Below, piece by piece: positions 1 to 8,718 of a stretch of DNA of 64,000 nucleotides (its first letter is position 1; every line of letters begins with the position of its first letter). The notes beneath the pieces were generated by a model. That model was not told where the DNA came from. It searched no databases and was given only the letters and a program-made list of their open reading frames with translations. The position numbers and the translations under genes were made by a program. Source of the stretch: JANNUT01 sp046331425 (GTDB taxonomy: Bacteria > Acidobacteriota > Polarisedimenticolia > J045); assembly GCA_046331425.1 (NCBI GenBank), contig JAXLQU010000009.1, forward strand, positions 90,644-154,643, given 5' to 3'.

Positions 1-560
1 TTCTGCTCGAACTGCTTGACGATCTCGCGCGCCTTCTCGAGGCATCGATGCGCACGCACTCGAATGTTGACCGCGCTCAAGCCCAACCGCTCAGCCACCG
101 TGTCGGAAGGGAGCTTCTCGACATAGATCAGCGTCCACAGCCTCCGGCAGTCATCGCTCATCCGCTGTGCCAGATGACGGAGCGCTTTGATCCGCGCGGA
201 GGCATCCATCGCTGCAGCAGGATGATCAAGCCCCGGCGGTGCGGGGGGATCGAATCCTTCCTCAGGGGTTGTTTCATGTTTGTCGCGGCGGCGTTGGCGG
301 TAGTAGGTGTCGACGCACTCGCGCTTGGCCACGGTCGTGACGAACTTCATGAACGCACTTGGGTCCTGCACCTTGTCGCGGCGCACCAACGTGACCAGCT
401 TCATCAGAATCTCTTGGATCACACCGTCGGCATCGGAAAACCCCCAGCGCCCGCCGCGCACCACGGCCGCAACCCACCCGGTGACGATCGACACCTCGCG
501 GTCCCGACCCTCACGAAACCCGTGATAGGTAGAAGCTACCTCTGTGGGCGAGATGTTCAT
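1..560 (-). CDS. ECF-type RNA polymerase sigma factor, 3' end cut by window edge
   Basis: The minus strand is open from an ATG at 560 to the left edge, so the stop lies outside the window; about 186 residues are visible. The N-terminal half has a sigma region 2-like stretch (MKFVTTVAKRECVDTYYRQ, then RRRDK). The C-terminal half has a region 4 helix-turn-helix (LPSDTVAERLGLSAVNIRVR) followed by an AREIVKQF helix. This is the layout of an ECF or SigZ-like sigma factor that redirects RNA polymerase to a small regulon. A purine-rich AGAGGA lies about 11 bases before the ATG. No anti-sigma factor is visible because the downstream side is cut off. The gene is divergent from the patatin gene. The sigma-70 family call is firm; the subgroup is not. 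Confidence 0.85.
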   Translation of the reverse strand, partial: MNISPTEVASTYHGFREGRDREVSIVTGWVAAVVRGGRWGFSDADGVIQEILMKLVTLVRRDKVQDPSAFMKFVTTVAKRECVDTYYRQRRRDKHETTPEEGFDPPAPPGLDHPAAAMDASARIKALRHLAQRMSDDCRRLWTLIYVEKLPSDTVAERLGLSAVNIRVRAHRCLEKAREIVKQFEQ

Positions 561-895
561 CGGCGTCTCGTTCCTCTCTTACGCAGTTGGGCGTCCAACA
601 TCTAGGTCCTGTCTCACCCAAGCTTGTTACAGCCGCAGATTAACACCGTGCTGAACGGATCCTATCGCGTGTCCGAGTCGAGGATGGCCGTGGTGGACGC
701 AAGCTTGCCGATCGGTTAGCGTGCGGGACGTGCCGAGCCTGTACCAAACGCGCCCAGATTCGCTCGATTTCGGTTTCGATCAGCCTCGTCAGCGGGGCGG
801 ACCGCTCTGCACCGACGTTGTGACGATGCGCGGGGCCGCGCTCAGCGGTCCGATGAAGCAGCCGTGGTCGAATCGCCCAGGAATGATGAACTGAG
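561..895. other. intergenic region between divergent genes
   Basis: About 335 bases separate the minus-strand sigma factor from the plus-strand patatin gene. I see no convincing coding frame, tRNA or clear inverted repeat. It presumably holds promoters for both directions, but no sigma-70 consensus pair is convincing. Confidence 0.5.
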
Positions 896-3085
896 ATGCG
901 ACGCGCGGCGGTACTTCTTCTGGCGCTGCTACCGACCCCGGTCTCGCTCGCGGCAGATCATCCCAAGGTCGGGCTGGTACTTGGTGGCGGCGGAGCACGC
1001 GGTGCCGCCCACGTCGGCGTGTTGATCGGCTTGGAAGGACTACGTGTTCCGATCGACGCGATCGCCGGAACGAGTATCGGTTCGATTGTCGGTGGGTTGT
1101 ATGCGGCTGGGCTTTCCACCGAGCAGCTCGATGAGTTGTTCCGCCGTTCCAACTGGGATGACCTGTTCCTCGATACACCACCGCGGCGGCATCTGTCGTT
1201 TCGGCGCAAGCAAGAGGATCAGTTGCAACTGTGGCGACTGCGGTTGTCGTTCGAGCACGGCAAGGTTGTGTTGCCGACAGGATTGGTTTCGGGTCAGAAG
1301 CTGGGATTTCTGTTGCGTTCGTTGACGATCGCTGGTGCACCGGATGGTGAGATCAGCGCACTGCCGGTGCCGTTCGCGGCGGTCGCTACCGACATCGCCT
1401 CTGGCAAGAAACGGGTGCTGGATCGCGGCGATCTCGTCAAGGCGATGCGAGCGAGCATGGCAGTCCCCGGTGTTTTCGCTCCGATCGAATGGAACGACAC
1501 GTTGTTGGTCGACGGAGGATTGAGCGACAACCTTCCGATCGAGGAGGCTCGTGCGCTCGGAGCAGAGGTCGTGATTGCGGTCGATGTCGGGTTTCCGCTG
1601 CTTCCACGTTCTGAACTCAAGTCGGTGCTCGATATCTCGGGTCAAGTGAGCACGATCCTGACTCAAGGTTCTTCAGCCGCTCAGCGCGAGAAGCTGCGGT
1701 CCGATGACCTCTTGATCGATCCGCAGCTCGGGTCGTATCCGTCTTCCGACTTCGAGCACGCCGCCACACTGATCGAGCGCGGACGGCAAGCGGTGCTGGC
1801 TCGCGCTGGAGAGTTCACACGCTTTGCGGTCAGCGAGGCCGAGTATGAGACGTGGCAAGCCAACCGCCGGGGACGAGCGCTGATGCCGGTGCGCCTCGCG
1901 TCGGTGAGCGTGCAAAACGGAGCCGGGATCGACACGCGCGTGTTGCTGAAGCGCTTGCACTCGCAGGCCGGGCAACCGCTCGACTTGCAGATGCTGCAAG
2001 ACGACCTAACGCGGCTTTATGAACTGGATCGCTTCGAGCGCGTCGAATTCAGACTCCAAGCTGGCGAGCAGGGGAGTGACCTACTGATCGACGCGATCCC
2101 GAGGCGAACAGGACGCAGCTACGTGAAGATGGGGCTGAACCTCACGTCCGATTTGCGCGACACCGGCACCTTCAATCTGCTCACCAGCTACACGCGAACT
2201 TGGCTCAATCGCCGCGGTGGTGAATGGCGCAGCCTGATCGCGGTTGGAAACGAGCCGCGAGTCTCGACCGAGGTCTATCAGCCCTTCGATCTGGAAAGTC
2301 ACTGGTTCGTGCTGCCGCGACTGGAATACGGCCGCGCGCTGATCGATGTCTTCGATGACACTCAGCGACTCGTCCAGTTTCGTGTGCGACGGGCCGCCGC
2401 CGAGTTGTCGATTGGGAGGCAGTTCGGGCGCTGGGGGCAATGGCGCGTCGGGTATGAGTGGACCGATTTGGGAGCGAGTGCGCGCGTCTCTCTGCAAGAG
2501 ATCCCGCCGTTGTCGGCCACGCGTCGCGCGTGGAAGACCGAGTTCGTGCTCGATCAAATCGACAATGTCAACTTCCCTCGCGATGGCGTGTTTTCGGCGT
2601 TGGTAGTCGAGAGTGTGCGCACAGAGTTTGGCGAGGAGCCGATCCAACAATATCCGCGTGCCGAGTTCGCGGAGCTGTGGCCAATCACGCGCGGTGAGAA
2701 CACCGTGCTGTTGTCCCTGGACAGTGGTTCTGCCTTCGGGTCGGAGCTGCCGACGTTCGACACTTTCTCGCTGGGAGGTTTCTATCGCATCTCCGGCTTG
2801 CGGCCAGGTCAGTTGAGCGCGCGATGGTACGGGATTGGCCGCGCCGTTTATTACCGGCGGATCGCACCGCTCCCGACCCCGCTCGGTACCGGCGTCTACG
2901 CCGGCTCGACGTTGGAGATCTCTCGCTCCGATTCCGATTCGATCGATCGCTACGCCGATCGCTGGGTGTATTCGGGGTCGTTGTTCATCGGTGCAGAGAC
3001 GGTGATTGGGCCGCTGTACTTGGCGGTTGGGCAAACCGATCGAGGAGAAACTGCCGGGTATCTGTATCTGGGGCGGAGTTTCTGA
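896..3085 (+). CDS. patatin-like phospholipase with Omp85 beta-barrel (PlpD type)
   Basis: 729 residues. Signal peptide at residues 1-20. A patatin lipase domain at about 24-310 has the glycine-rich oxyanion loop GGGGARGAA (30-38), the nucleophile motif GTSIG (Ser60) and the catalytic Asp in VDGGLSDN (about 204). A POTRA-like segment follows at about 330-400, then a C-terminal Omp85/BamA-type barrel ending in aromatic residues (YLYLGRSF), as expected for an outer-membrane insertion signal. The order lipase-POTRA-barrel matches type Vd autotransporters, which place or release a phospholipase at the cell surface. The start follows a weak ribosome site. Physiological substrate unknown. Confidence 0.9.
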   Translation: MRRAAVLLLALLPTPVSLAADHPKVGLVLGGGGARGAAHVGVLIGLEGLRVPIDAIAGTSIGSIVGGLYAAGLSTEQLDELFRRSNWDDLFLDTPPRRHLSFRRKQEDQLQLWRLRLSFEHGKVVLPTGLVSGQKLGFLLRSLTIAGAPDGEISALPVPFAAVATDIASGKKRVLDRGDLVKAMRASMAVPGVFAPIEWNDTLLVDGGLSDNLPIEEARALGAEVVIAVDVGFPLLPRSELKSVLDISGQVSTILTQGSSAAQREKLRSDDLLIDPQLGSYPSSDFEHAATLIERGRQAVLARAGEFTRFAVSEAEYETWQANRRGRALMPVRLASVSVQNGAGIDTRVLLKRLHSQAGQPLDLQMLQDDLTRLYELDRFERVEFRLQAGEQGSDLLIDAIPRRTGRSYVKMGLNLTSDLRDTGTFNLLTSYTRTWLNRRGGEWRSLIAVGNEPRVSTEVYQPFDLESHWFVLPRLEYGRALIDVFDDTQRLVQFRVRRAAAELSIGRQFGRWGQWRVGYEWTDLGASARVSLQEIPPLSATRRAWKTEFVLDQIDNVNFPRDGVFSALVVESVRTEFGEEPIQQYPRAEFAELWPITRGENTVLLSLDSGSAFGSELPTFDTFSLGGFYRISGLRPGQLSARWYGIGRAVYYRRIAPLPTPLGTGVYAGSTLEISRSDSDSIDRYADRWVYSGSLFIGAETVIGPLYLAVGQTDRGETAGYLYLGRSF

Positions 3086-3416
3086 CGCGAGGACAGGACG
3101 GGCGTTCGAGATCGCGCTGGCCTACTGCCGCCCTGGATCGATCGAGACCCCACCGTCGAGCGTCTCGGCGCACTGTGGCAACGACTCTGCTTCACCAGCG
3201 CGCAAACAACTCGCGATCGATCACCGCCGCGAAATCGTCTTTCTTGATCGACAACGAGTCCTTGCTGCCAGCCCTTGCATGGCGACGATGGGCTTTCATA
3301 CGCGGCGATCCATAGCGCACGCATGATACAGGGACCCGAGCTTGATCCGGCCCCATTTCCGTGGTTGAAGCGTGATCGGCCAGGGTAGACTCCTGCTCTT
3401 TCGTGGAGATTCGGAC
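3086..3416. other. intergenic region, no gene seen
   Basis: About 330 bases between two plus-strand genes. Open frames here are short and unlike any family I know. No strong terminator hairpin or tRNA is seen. Confidence 0.45.
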
Positions 3417-4400
3417 ATGCAGCCGAGCCGTTTCGTCTCGTTGTTTCTCAGCGTCGTCACCCTGGTGATCCACGTCGGTTGTGCGAACCCGCCCTCCAAA
3501 GTGACTCCCACGCCTTCCGCATCGCCATCCACCGCGGCGCCTGCCCGATCGACTCCAAAGGCGGTCTTGGTCACCGGCGCCAGCACCGGCATCGGTCGCA
3601 AGATCACCGAGAAGCTCGCTGCAGACGGTTACTTCGTTTACGCCGGCGCTCGCAAGGAGGCCGACCTTCAAGCGCTGTCCGCGATCAAGAACGTGCAAGC
3701 GGTTCGTTTGGATGTCACCAGTGCTGCCGATATCGCGGCGGCCGTGGAGACGATCACCAAAGCAGGCCGAGGCCTGTACGGTTTGGTCAACAACGCCGGC
3801 GTGGCGATCACCGGCACATTCGCCGACACGAAGGAAGAGGACCTCCACTGGGTGATGGACGTCAACGTCTACGGCCCGTTCCGCGTTACCAAGGCGTTCG
3901 CGCCGCTGATCATCGCCGAGCAGGGGCGCATTACCACGATTTCGTCGATCTCGGGGATTCTATCGGGGCGCGAACTCGGCGCATACAGCATGAGCAAGCA
4001 CGCGATCGAGGCGTTCGGTGATTCACTCGAACAGCAGATGGCGCCAGCGGGTGTCAAGGTCAGCCTGATCGAGCCGGGCAACTACAAGTCGGAGATTGGG
4101 AAGACAGCCGCCGCGCGCACAGGAGTAACCTCGCGGTTGACCGACCGTTCGAATTACAAGGAGCCGGACGAGGTTGCCGAGGCGGTGTCGCTGGCGCTGT
4201 TCGAACCGAATCCCAAACATCGCTACATGGTCGTTCCGAATCAGCAGGAAGGCGAGATCACGATCAAGAAGGCGATCGAAGAACTGACGCAGCTGAATGA
4301 GCGTCATGCCTACAGCTACGATCGTGACACGCTGGTCAGAATGTTGGACGAGGCGTTGGCGAAGACTCAACCGACGACAGCGCCTGCGTCGAAAAAATAG
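3417..4400 (+). CDS. short-chain dehydrogenase/reductase with N-terminal export signal
   Basis: 327 residues from the ATG at 3417, chosen because GTGGAGA sits about 7 bases upstream and the protein then opens with a hydrophobic signal. Residues 1-22 form a signal ending in IHVGC; it could be a lipoprotein, but the lipobox is imperfect (His at -3). The rest is a classical SDR: TGASTGIG nucleotide-binding loop, NNAG, a serine in SSISG and the catalytic YSMSK. Such enzymes oxidise or reduce alcohol/ketone pairs with NAD(P)(H). An exported Rossmann oxidoreductase is unusual because free NAD(P) is scarce in the periplasm. Substrate unknown. Convergent with purE. Confidence 0.85.
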   Translation: MQPSRFVSLFLSVVTLVIHVGCANPPSKVTPTPSASPSTAAPARSTPKAVLVTGASTGIGRKITEKLAADGYFVYAGARKEADLQALSAIKNVQAVRLDVTSAADIAAAVETITKAGRGLYGLVNNAGVAITGTFADTKEEDLHWVMDVNVYGPFRVTKAFAPLIIAEQGRITTISSISGILSGRELGAYSMSKHAIEAFGDSLEQQMAPAGVKVSLIEPGNYKSEIGKTAAARTGVTSRLTDRSNYKEPDEVAEAVSLALFEPNPKHRYMVVPNQQEGEITIKKAIEELTQLNERHAYSYDRDTLVRMLDEALAKTQPTTAPASKK

Positions 4401-4449
4401 CGATTCGATCGACGTTGCTGGATCGGCTCGCGCGCCGGAGTCGAGCGAG

Positions 4450-4971
4450 TTACTCGGCGTGCACCGTGTGGTGCTGCGCGCTCTCTAGTTCCTGCGACCG
4501 AGCTAGCACGCTTTGCTCTTGCTCTTGTCGCATTGCGACCAGCCGCTCCAGCAGCTGCGGGTCAAAAGCAGCGAGTATTTGCGCCGCCAACAGCCCGGCA
4601 TTCATCCCACCATCGATGGCGACCGTCGCGACCGGCACCCCGCGAGGCATCTGAACGATCGACAGCAGCGAGTCGAGTCCCGTAAGTGCAGTGGCATTGA
4701 TCGGCACACCGATGACCGGCAGCGGCGTCAACGCCGCGACCATGCCTGGCAGATGCGCCGCGCCGCCGGCGCCCGCAATGATCACCTTTAGCCCGCGCCG
4801 ATGCGCCGACTGTGCGTACTCGAACAGCCGCCGGGGAGTGCGGTGCGCGGAAACGATCGAGAGCTCCAGCGGAACATCGAGTTGTTTCAGAATCGCCTCG
4901 GCCTTGCGAATCACAGGTAGATCGGACTCACTGCCGACCACGATCCCCACCATCGGCTGCCTCGTGTTCAT
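4450..4971 (-). CDS. purE: N5-carboxyaminoimidazole ribonucleotide mutase
   Basis: 173 residues, the usual length for class I PurE. It shows the phosphate-binding motif GSESDLP near the N-terminus, the catalytic SAHRTP motif and the GAGGAAHLPGM loop. PurE moves the carboxylate of N5-CAIR to C4, giving CAIR in de novo purine synthesis, in the cytosol. The ATG overlaps the purK stop by 4 bases, so it is the last gene of the carbonic anhydrase-purK-purE unit. Firm assignment. Confidence 0.97.
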   Translation of the reverse strand: MNTRQPMVGIVVGSESDLPVIRKAEAILKQLDVPLELSIVSAHRTPRRLFEYAQSAHRRGLKVIIAGAGGAAHLPGMVAALTPLPVIGVPINATALTGLDSLLSIVQMPRGVPVATVAIDGGMNAGLLAAQILAAFDPQLLERLVAMRQEQEQSVLARSQELESAQHHTVHAE

Positions 4972-6104
4972 GCATTCACTCCTGAGACTGACAACCTGTC
5001 GCGCACGGCCCTCGCTCGCGCTCTCGCCTCGTGAATCGTCGGGGCCAGCACGGTGGCGTGACCCATTTTTCGTCGTGGCCAGGCCTCGCGCTTGCCGTAG
5101 ATATGCACCGATGCGCCGGGCACGGCGAGGGCATCATGCAGTCCGTCCAGTTGTGCCAGACCACGCCCCTCCTGAGCCAACACGTTGATCATCGCCGCGG
5201 GTCGGAGTTGATCGGTGTCGCCCAACGGCAGGCCCGTCACCGCACGCAGATGCTGCTCGAACTGGCAGGTCACACACGCTTCGATCGTGAAGTGTCCCGA
5301 ATTGTGCGGCCTTGGTGCGACTTCGTTGATCAAGACCTCGCCCGCGCGGGTCAGAAACATCTCGACCGCCAAAATCCCCACCGCATCGAGAGCCTCTGCG
5401 GTGGCGACAGCGAGTTCGCGACAGTGCGAGGCCAGCGCTGGATCGATCGAGGCCGGAGAAACAAGTGTGTCGAGGAGATGTCCGGCGGGATCGAACTCCA
5501 TCTCGACCACTGGATACGTGCGGTGTTCGCCATTGACTCCACGCACCACGATCACCGCGAGTTCTTTTTCGAGTTCTACCAACTGTTCGACATAAGTGGC
5601 GCCTGCGGTGTCTATTTCGACCTCGTCGGCTCGTCGCACGATCCGAACACCGCGGCCGTCGTATCCGCCGCGTCGCGCTTTCTGCACCCATGGTAGCGAC
5701 CACCCTTGGGCCGCGTCAGAGAACTGTGGCGTGGGCAGCCCGGCGCGCTGGAGAGTCTGCTTTTGTAGCAGCTTGTCCTGCACCAAACGCATCAACGGGA
5801 TTCCAGGGCGGAAACAGAGACCTTCCTGCGACAACTCCGTGAGCAGGTCGACATCGACGTGCTCAATTTCGAAGGTGATCACATCACTCAAAGACCCGAG
5901 TTCTCGCAGCGCCGAGGGGTCGCTCCGTGGTGCAACGACCTGTCTGGAGGCCAGTTCTCCAGCCGGGGCGTGGGGGTCGGGGTCGAGGATCGCGACCCGC
6001 AATCCGAGTTTGTGTGCCTTCTGCGCCATCATGCGGGCCAACTGCCCGCCGCCGATGATTCCAACGGTTGTCAGTCCCGGCCGCTTGCGTTGCGCGTTAT
6101 GCAT
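4968..6104 (-). CDS. purK: N5-carboxyaminoimidazole ribonucleotide synthase
   Basis: 378 residues, ATP-grasp family. The N-terminal Rossmann-like region starts TVGIIGGGQLARMM. The ATP-grasp core contains VQKARRGGYDGRG and the metal-binding NEVAPRPHNSGHFT segment. PurK carboxylates AIR using ATP and bicarbonate to give N5-CAIR, the substrate of PurE. The start overlaps the end of the carbonic anhydrase gene by 8 bases, so translation is probably coupled. The C-terminus is normal length. Confidence 0.97.
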   Translation of the reverse strand: MHNAQRKRPGLTTVGIIGGGQLARMMAQKAHKLGLRVAILDPDPHAPAGELASRQVVAPRSDPSALRELGSLSDVITFEIEHVDVDLLTELSQEGLCFRPGIPLMRLVQDKLLQKQTLQRAGLPTPQFSDAAQGWSLPWVQKARRGGYDGRGVRIVRRADEVEIDTAGATYVEQLVELEKELAVIVVRGVNGEHRTYPVVEMEFDPAGHLLDTLVSPASIDPALASHCRELAVATAEALDAVGILAVEMFLTRAGEVLINEVAPRPHNSGHFTIEACVTCQFEQHLRAVTGLPLGDTDQLRPAAMINVLAQEGRGLAQLDGLHDALAVPGASVHIYGKREAWPRRKMGHATVLAPTIHEARARARAVRDRLSVSGVNA

Positions 6105-6729
6105 GCAAGACCTGCCTCAGAAATCGATCCTGATCGCGCCCATCGCTGCTGACCCCCAATGTGCGAAGCAGGCCGTCCTCGATTCCGTAAATCCACCCGT
6201 GCACTTGCAAGGGGCGGCCGAACCGCCACGCGCGTTGAACGATCTCGCTTTCGACCAGATGCTGGACGCCGCGCGCGACATTGATTTCGGCCAGTCTCTG
6301 AATTTGTCCTGTGTGTGTCCGACTCTTGAGCTCGGCGCGATGCGTCGCCGCCAATTCAGCCAACGGCTCGAGCCATCGTTCCACGCATCCGGGTGCGTTC
6401 TTATCGAGCGTGGCTTGAACGCCCATGCACTGTGTATGGCCGCACACGATCACATGTTCTACCGACAACACATCGACGGCGAACTCCAGAGCGGCCGCCA
6501 AGTTGGGATCGTTGAGTTGAACCTGATTCGCGATGTTGCGATGAACGAACATCTCGCCCGGGCCCACGCCGGTGATCTGGGTTTCGGGGACGCGACTGTC
6601 GGCACAACCGATCCACATGTAGCGCGGACTCTGTGTGCCGCTCAGTGCCCAGAAGCAGTCCGGCTCTTGGCGCCGTCGCGCCATGGCCCAAGCTCGGTTG
6701 TTATCCAAAAGCCTGCTGACGCCGTCCAT
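6097..6729 (-). CDS. can: beta-class carbonic anhydrase
   Basis: 210 residues. Zinc-site motifs of beta-carbonic anhydrases are present: CADSR (Cys and the Asp/Arg dyad) and CGHTQC (His and second Cys). The GHTQCMGV version is slightly off the common GHSxCGG. The enzyme interconverts CO2 and bicarbonate in the cytosol. GGAGGA lies about 9 bases before the ATG. It is the first gene of an operon with purK and purE and overlaps purK by 8 bases. As PurK consumes bicarbonate, the arrangement suggests local supply of substrate (inference). Confidence 0.93.
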   Translation of the reverse strand: MDGVSRLLDNNRAWAMARRRQEPDCFWALSGTQSPRYMWIGCADSRVPETQITGVGPGEMFVHRNIANQVQLNDPNLAAALEFAVDVLSVEHVIVCGHTQCMGVQATLDKNAPGCVERWLEPLAELAATHRAELKSRTHTGQIQRLAEINVARGVQHLVESEIVQRAWRFGRPLQVHGWIYGIEDGLLRTLGVSSDGRDQDRFLRQVLHA

Positions 6730-6807
6730 CGGTGGGGTCCTCCGTGTCGTTCCCTGGTGAAACCGTGATTCGCCCGCGATCGAGCCACGGTTACGGTACG
6801 ACAGCAG

Positions 6808-6837
6808 TTATTCGTCGGAAAATTGATAGTTTGACAA
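6808..6837 (-). promoter_or_regulatory. candidate promoter for the carbonic anhydrase-purK-purE operon
   Basis: An AT-rich island in GC-rich surroundings. On the minus strand TTGTCA (6832-6837) and GAATAA (6808-6813) are separated by 18 bases, about 80 bases before the carbonic anhydrase start. A TTGACA also occurs on the plus strand at 6831-6836, but no plus-strand gene follows it. Sequence resemblance only. Confidence 0.3.
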
Positions 6838-6882
6838 TTTCGAATAGACGAAACCTATCTCGATGCCGACCGGCGAAAGGTA

Positions 6883-6912
6883 GCGCCGCGCGCAAGATCT
6901 CGCGCGCGGCGC
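6883..6912. terminator. strong GC hairpin after the tetrahaem cytochrome gene
   Basis: Perfect 11-bp inverted repeat GCGCCGCGCGC / GCGCGCGGCGC with an 8-base loop, about 32 bases past the stop of the minus-strand cytochrome gene. No long T-run follows in that direction (only a short CCTTTCG), so it may terminate weakly or act as an RNA-stabilising stem. Confidence 0.5.
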
Positions 6913-6943
6913 CCGAACTCGAAATAGGTGAGACGTCCCCGAA

Positions 6944-7963
6944 TTAGTTGCAGGCTTGCGAGAGGTTTTGGGCGCGGGGACACGTGGTGTTGGTGGTGGA
7001 GGGGGGGCGTTGAGTGCCGTCGCTCTTCTTTCCGTAGGAGCCCTCGGCGGCGGAGTCGCGGCCGGCGATCAGGAAGAAGAATGACGATGGGGAAGCGGGA
7101 TAGTTCCAAACGTAGGTGCCGCTGACGCCGATGCCGCACTGTTGGCCGGTGTAGTTGTAGGTCGAAACCTGGTCCAGCGGCCCGTAGTAGATCGTGTTGT
7201 CGGTGGTCTGGCAGGCGACACCGTACGACAGCGTCATCTGTCGGGTCGAGGCATTGTGGCTGGTCACTCTCAGTTGGCTGAGCGCTGCCCCTGATGTTTC
7301 GCCAGGAGTCGGCGTTGCAAGACTGCACGATGGATCGGCGGCATCGAAAGTCCCGTTGCCGTCATTGTCCAGGCCCAGCGTCGAGGCCGCGAAGTTCTCT
7401 CGGAACGCTGGTGACGGATTGCAAGGGTTGTCGGGGATGTTTGGATGGCCGGTGCCGGGGTTGGCGTAGAACGGAGGAAGAATTTTCTCGGCAACGACCG
7501 TCTTGTTGGCGGGATTGCTGTCGGAGTGACACGACACGCATGTGGTCACGCCGCCGCGCCAATGACGTTGCCGCAGCCCCGCGCCGAATCCCGTGGTGCC
7601 GGCGCCGGTACCATCTTGTGAACGGCCGTGACATCCGGAGCAGGAGTAACCGGCGAGGCCGTTGCCACCGGGAGCGCTGCCCAGATCGACAGGGAAGCGA
7701 GCCGACGCGTGACAGGCCGAGCATTCGCCGCTGAGCATCGTGTTGCGATGCACATCGTGCAGGTTGCTGTTCCACGGTTGCCCATCGACCTTCGAGACGT
7801 AGCCACTGGTGCGAAACCCGCCGTGACAGGCGGCGCACCCATCGGACGTTCTGTTGGTGGAGTACTTGTCGTAGGCCCACGAATCGGGAATCCAAGACAC
7901 GACAACGATGCAGGCAACGATTGCAATCGCGACGATCGCTAAAGGTCTGAGTCTGGCGAGCAT
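6944..7963 (-). CDS. secreted tetrahaem c-type cytochrome-like protein
   Basis: 339 residues with an N-terminal hydrophobic export signal (about 1-30). Four CxxCH haem-attachment motifs lie in the first 150 residues: CAACH, CSACH, CSGCH and CVSCH. The C-terminal half (about 190-339) lacks haem motifs, has several cysteines and looks like a beta-rich domain with a DNDGNG acidic loop that could bind calcium. It resembles the extracytoplasmic multihaem CxxCH proteins common in deltaproteobacteria, which carry electrons or anchor redox complexes. Monocistronic. Partner and direction of electron flow unknown. Confidence 0.85.
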   Translation of the reverse strand: MLARLRPLAIVAIAIVACIVVVSWIPDSWAYDKYSTNRTSDGCAACHGGFRTSGYVSKVDGQPWNSNLHDVHRNTMLSGECSACHASARFPVDLGSAPGGNGLAGYSCSGCHGRSQDGTGAGTTGFGAGLRQRHWRGGVTTCVSCHSDSNPANKTVVAEKILPPFYANPGTGHPNIPDNPCNPSPAFRENFAASTLGLDNDGNGTFDAADPSCSLATPTPGETSGAALSQLRVTSHNASTRQMTLSYGVACQTTDNTIYYGPLDQVSTYNYTGQQCGIGVSGTYVWNYPASPSSFFFLIAGRDSAAEGSYGKKSDGTQRPPSTTNTTCPRAQNLSQACN

Positions 7964-8718
7964 GGATACTCCTCCGCCGAAGCAACTGTGTGCTCGGCGC
8001 TGGGCTCGGTTTATCGAGTGTGCGGGTCGAGGCTCAGCCGCTGCTGGCCTCGTTGCTGCCGTGCGACGACCTCGGGCAGAGAACGCCGCTTCAGAAGTGA
8101 TGCGCGACTTGTACTACGCCCGGATGCGGCGGAACAATTGAGAGATGTCAATTCAAATCCGTGTCGTTCTATACAGAGAGGACTCGTCGAGTGAACCGCG
8201 CCGAAGAGTGCGCGCTGTTGAGAGCGACATGCGTGATGGAAGTCACGAAGCTCGTCTCACGCCGAGACTGATGATCGAAGTCACCGCTCGAACAGGCCCG
8301 TCAGGCTGCATCGCAGGTCCGCGCTGCAAGCCAATGCAGGCTCGGAAAGGCGATGCGCGTCTTGCAAGAATTGCGGAGCGGATCGACCCGAGGCTACTTG
8401 CTGACGGCCGCGCACAGATGGTGATCATCGAGGGCATCTAGCGGCAACGGTGCGAGTTTGGTCCGATGACATTGCGAGGACTGCCAGCAGCGCTCGAGAA
8501 GTACGAGCCTGCACGGCAGTCGCTCGTGATACGAAGCGATGACGCGATCTCGCGCCGCGAGTGTCAGACCGAGAATCAATTGGCGCAGACAGAGCGGCGC
8601 AGACAGCAAGCAGCGAATTCGGCAGCCGCTGAGGCGCGGTGAGGCGAAGGCATCCGGGATATCGAGTTCCCGCTAAGACCCGCCAAAGCGATGAGCCCCC
8701 AGCCGGAGCGCGCTCGGC
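7964..8718. other. long intergenic region, no gene supported
   Basis: About 755 bases lie between two minus-strand genes. Small open frames on both strands (for example 8145-8441 plus and 8394-8609 minus) have arginine-rich or low-complexity translations and match no family I know. No tRNA, CRISPR or IS-like ends seen. It must include the promoter of the tetrahaem gene and the 3' end of the NrfD operon. Confidence 0.45.

Noticed and set aside
2081..3034. 317-codon minus-strand frame within the patatin gene
   Set aside because: Antisense shadow of a supported beta-barrel; no homology recognised.
6831..6862. Plus-strand TTGACA with CTATCT as a promoter
   Set aside because: No plus-strand gene follows; the same AT-rich patch fits better as the minus-strand promoter region.
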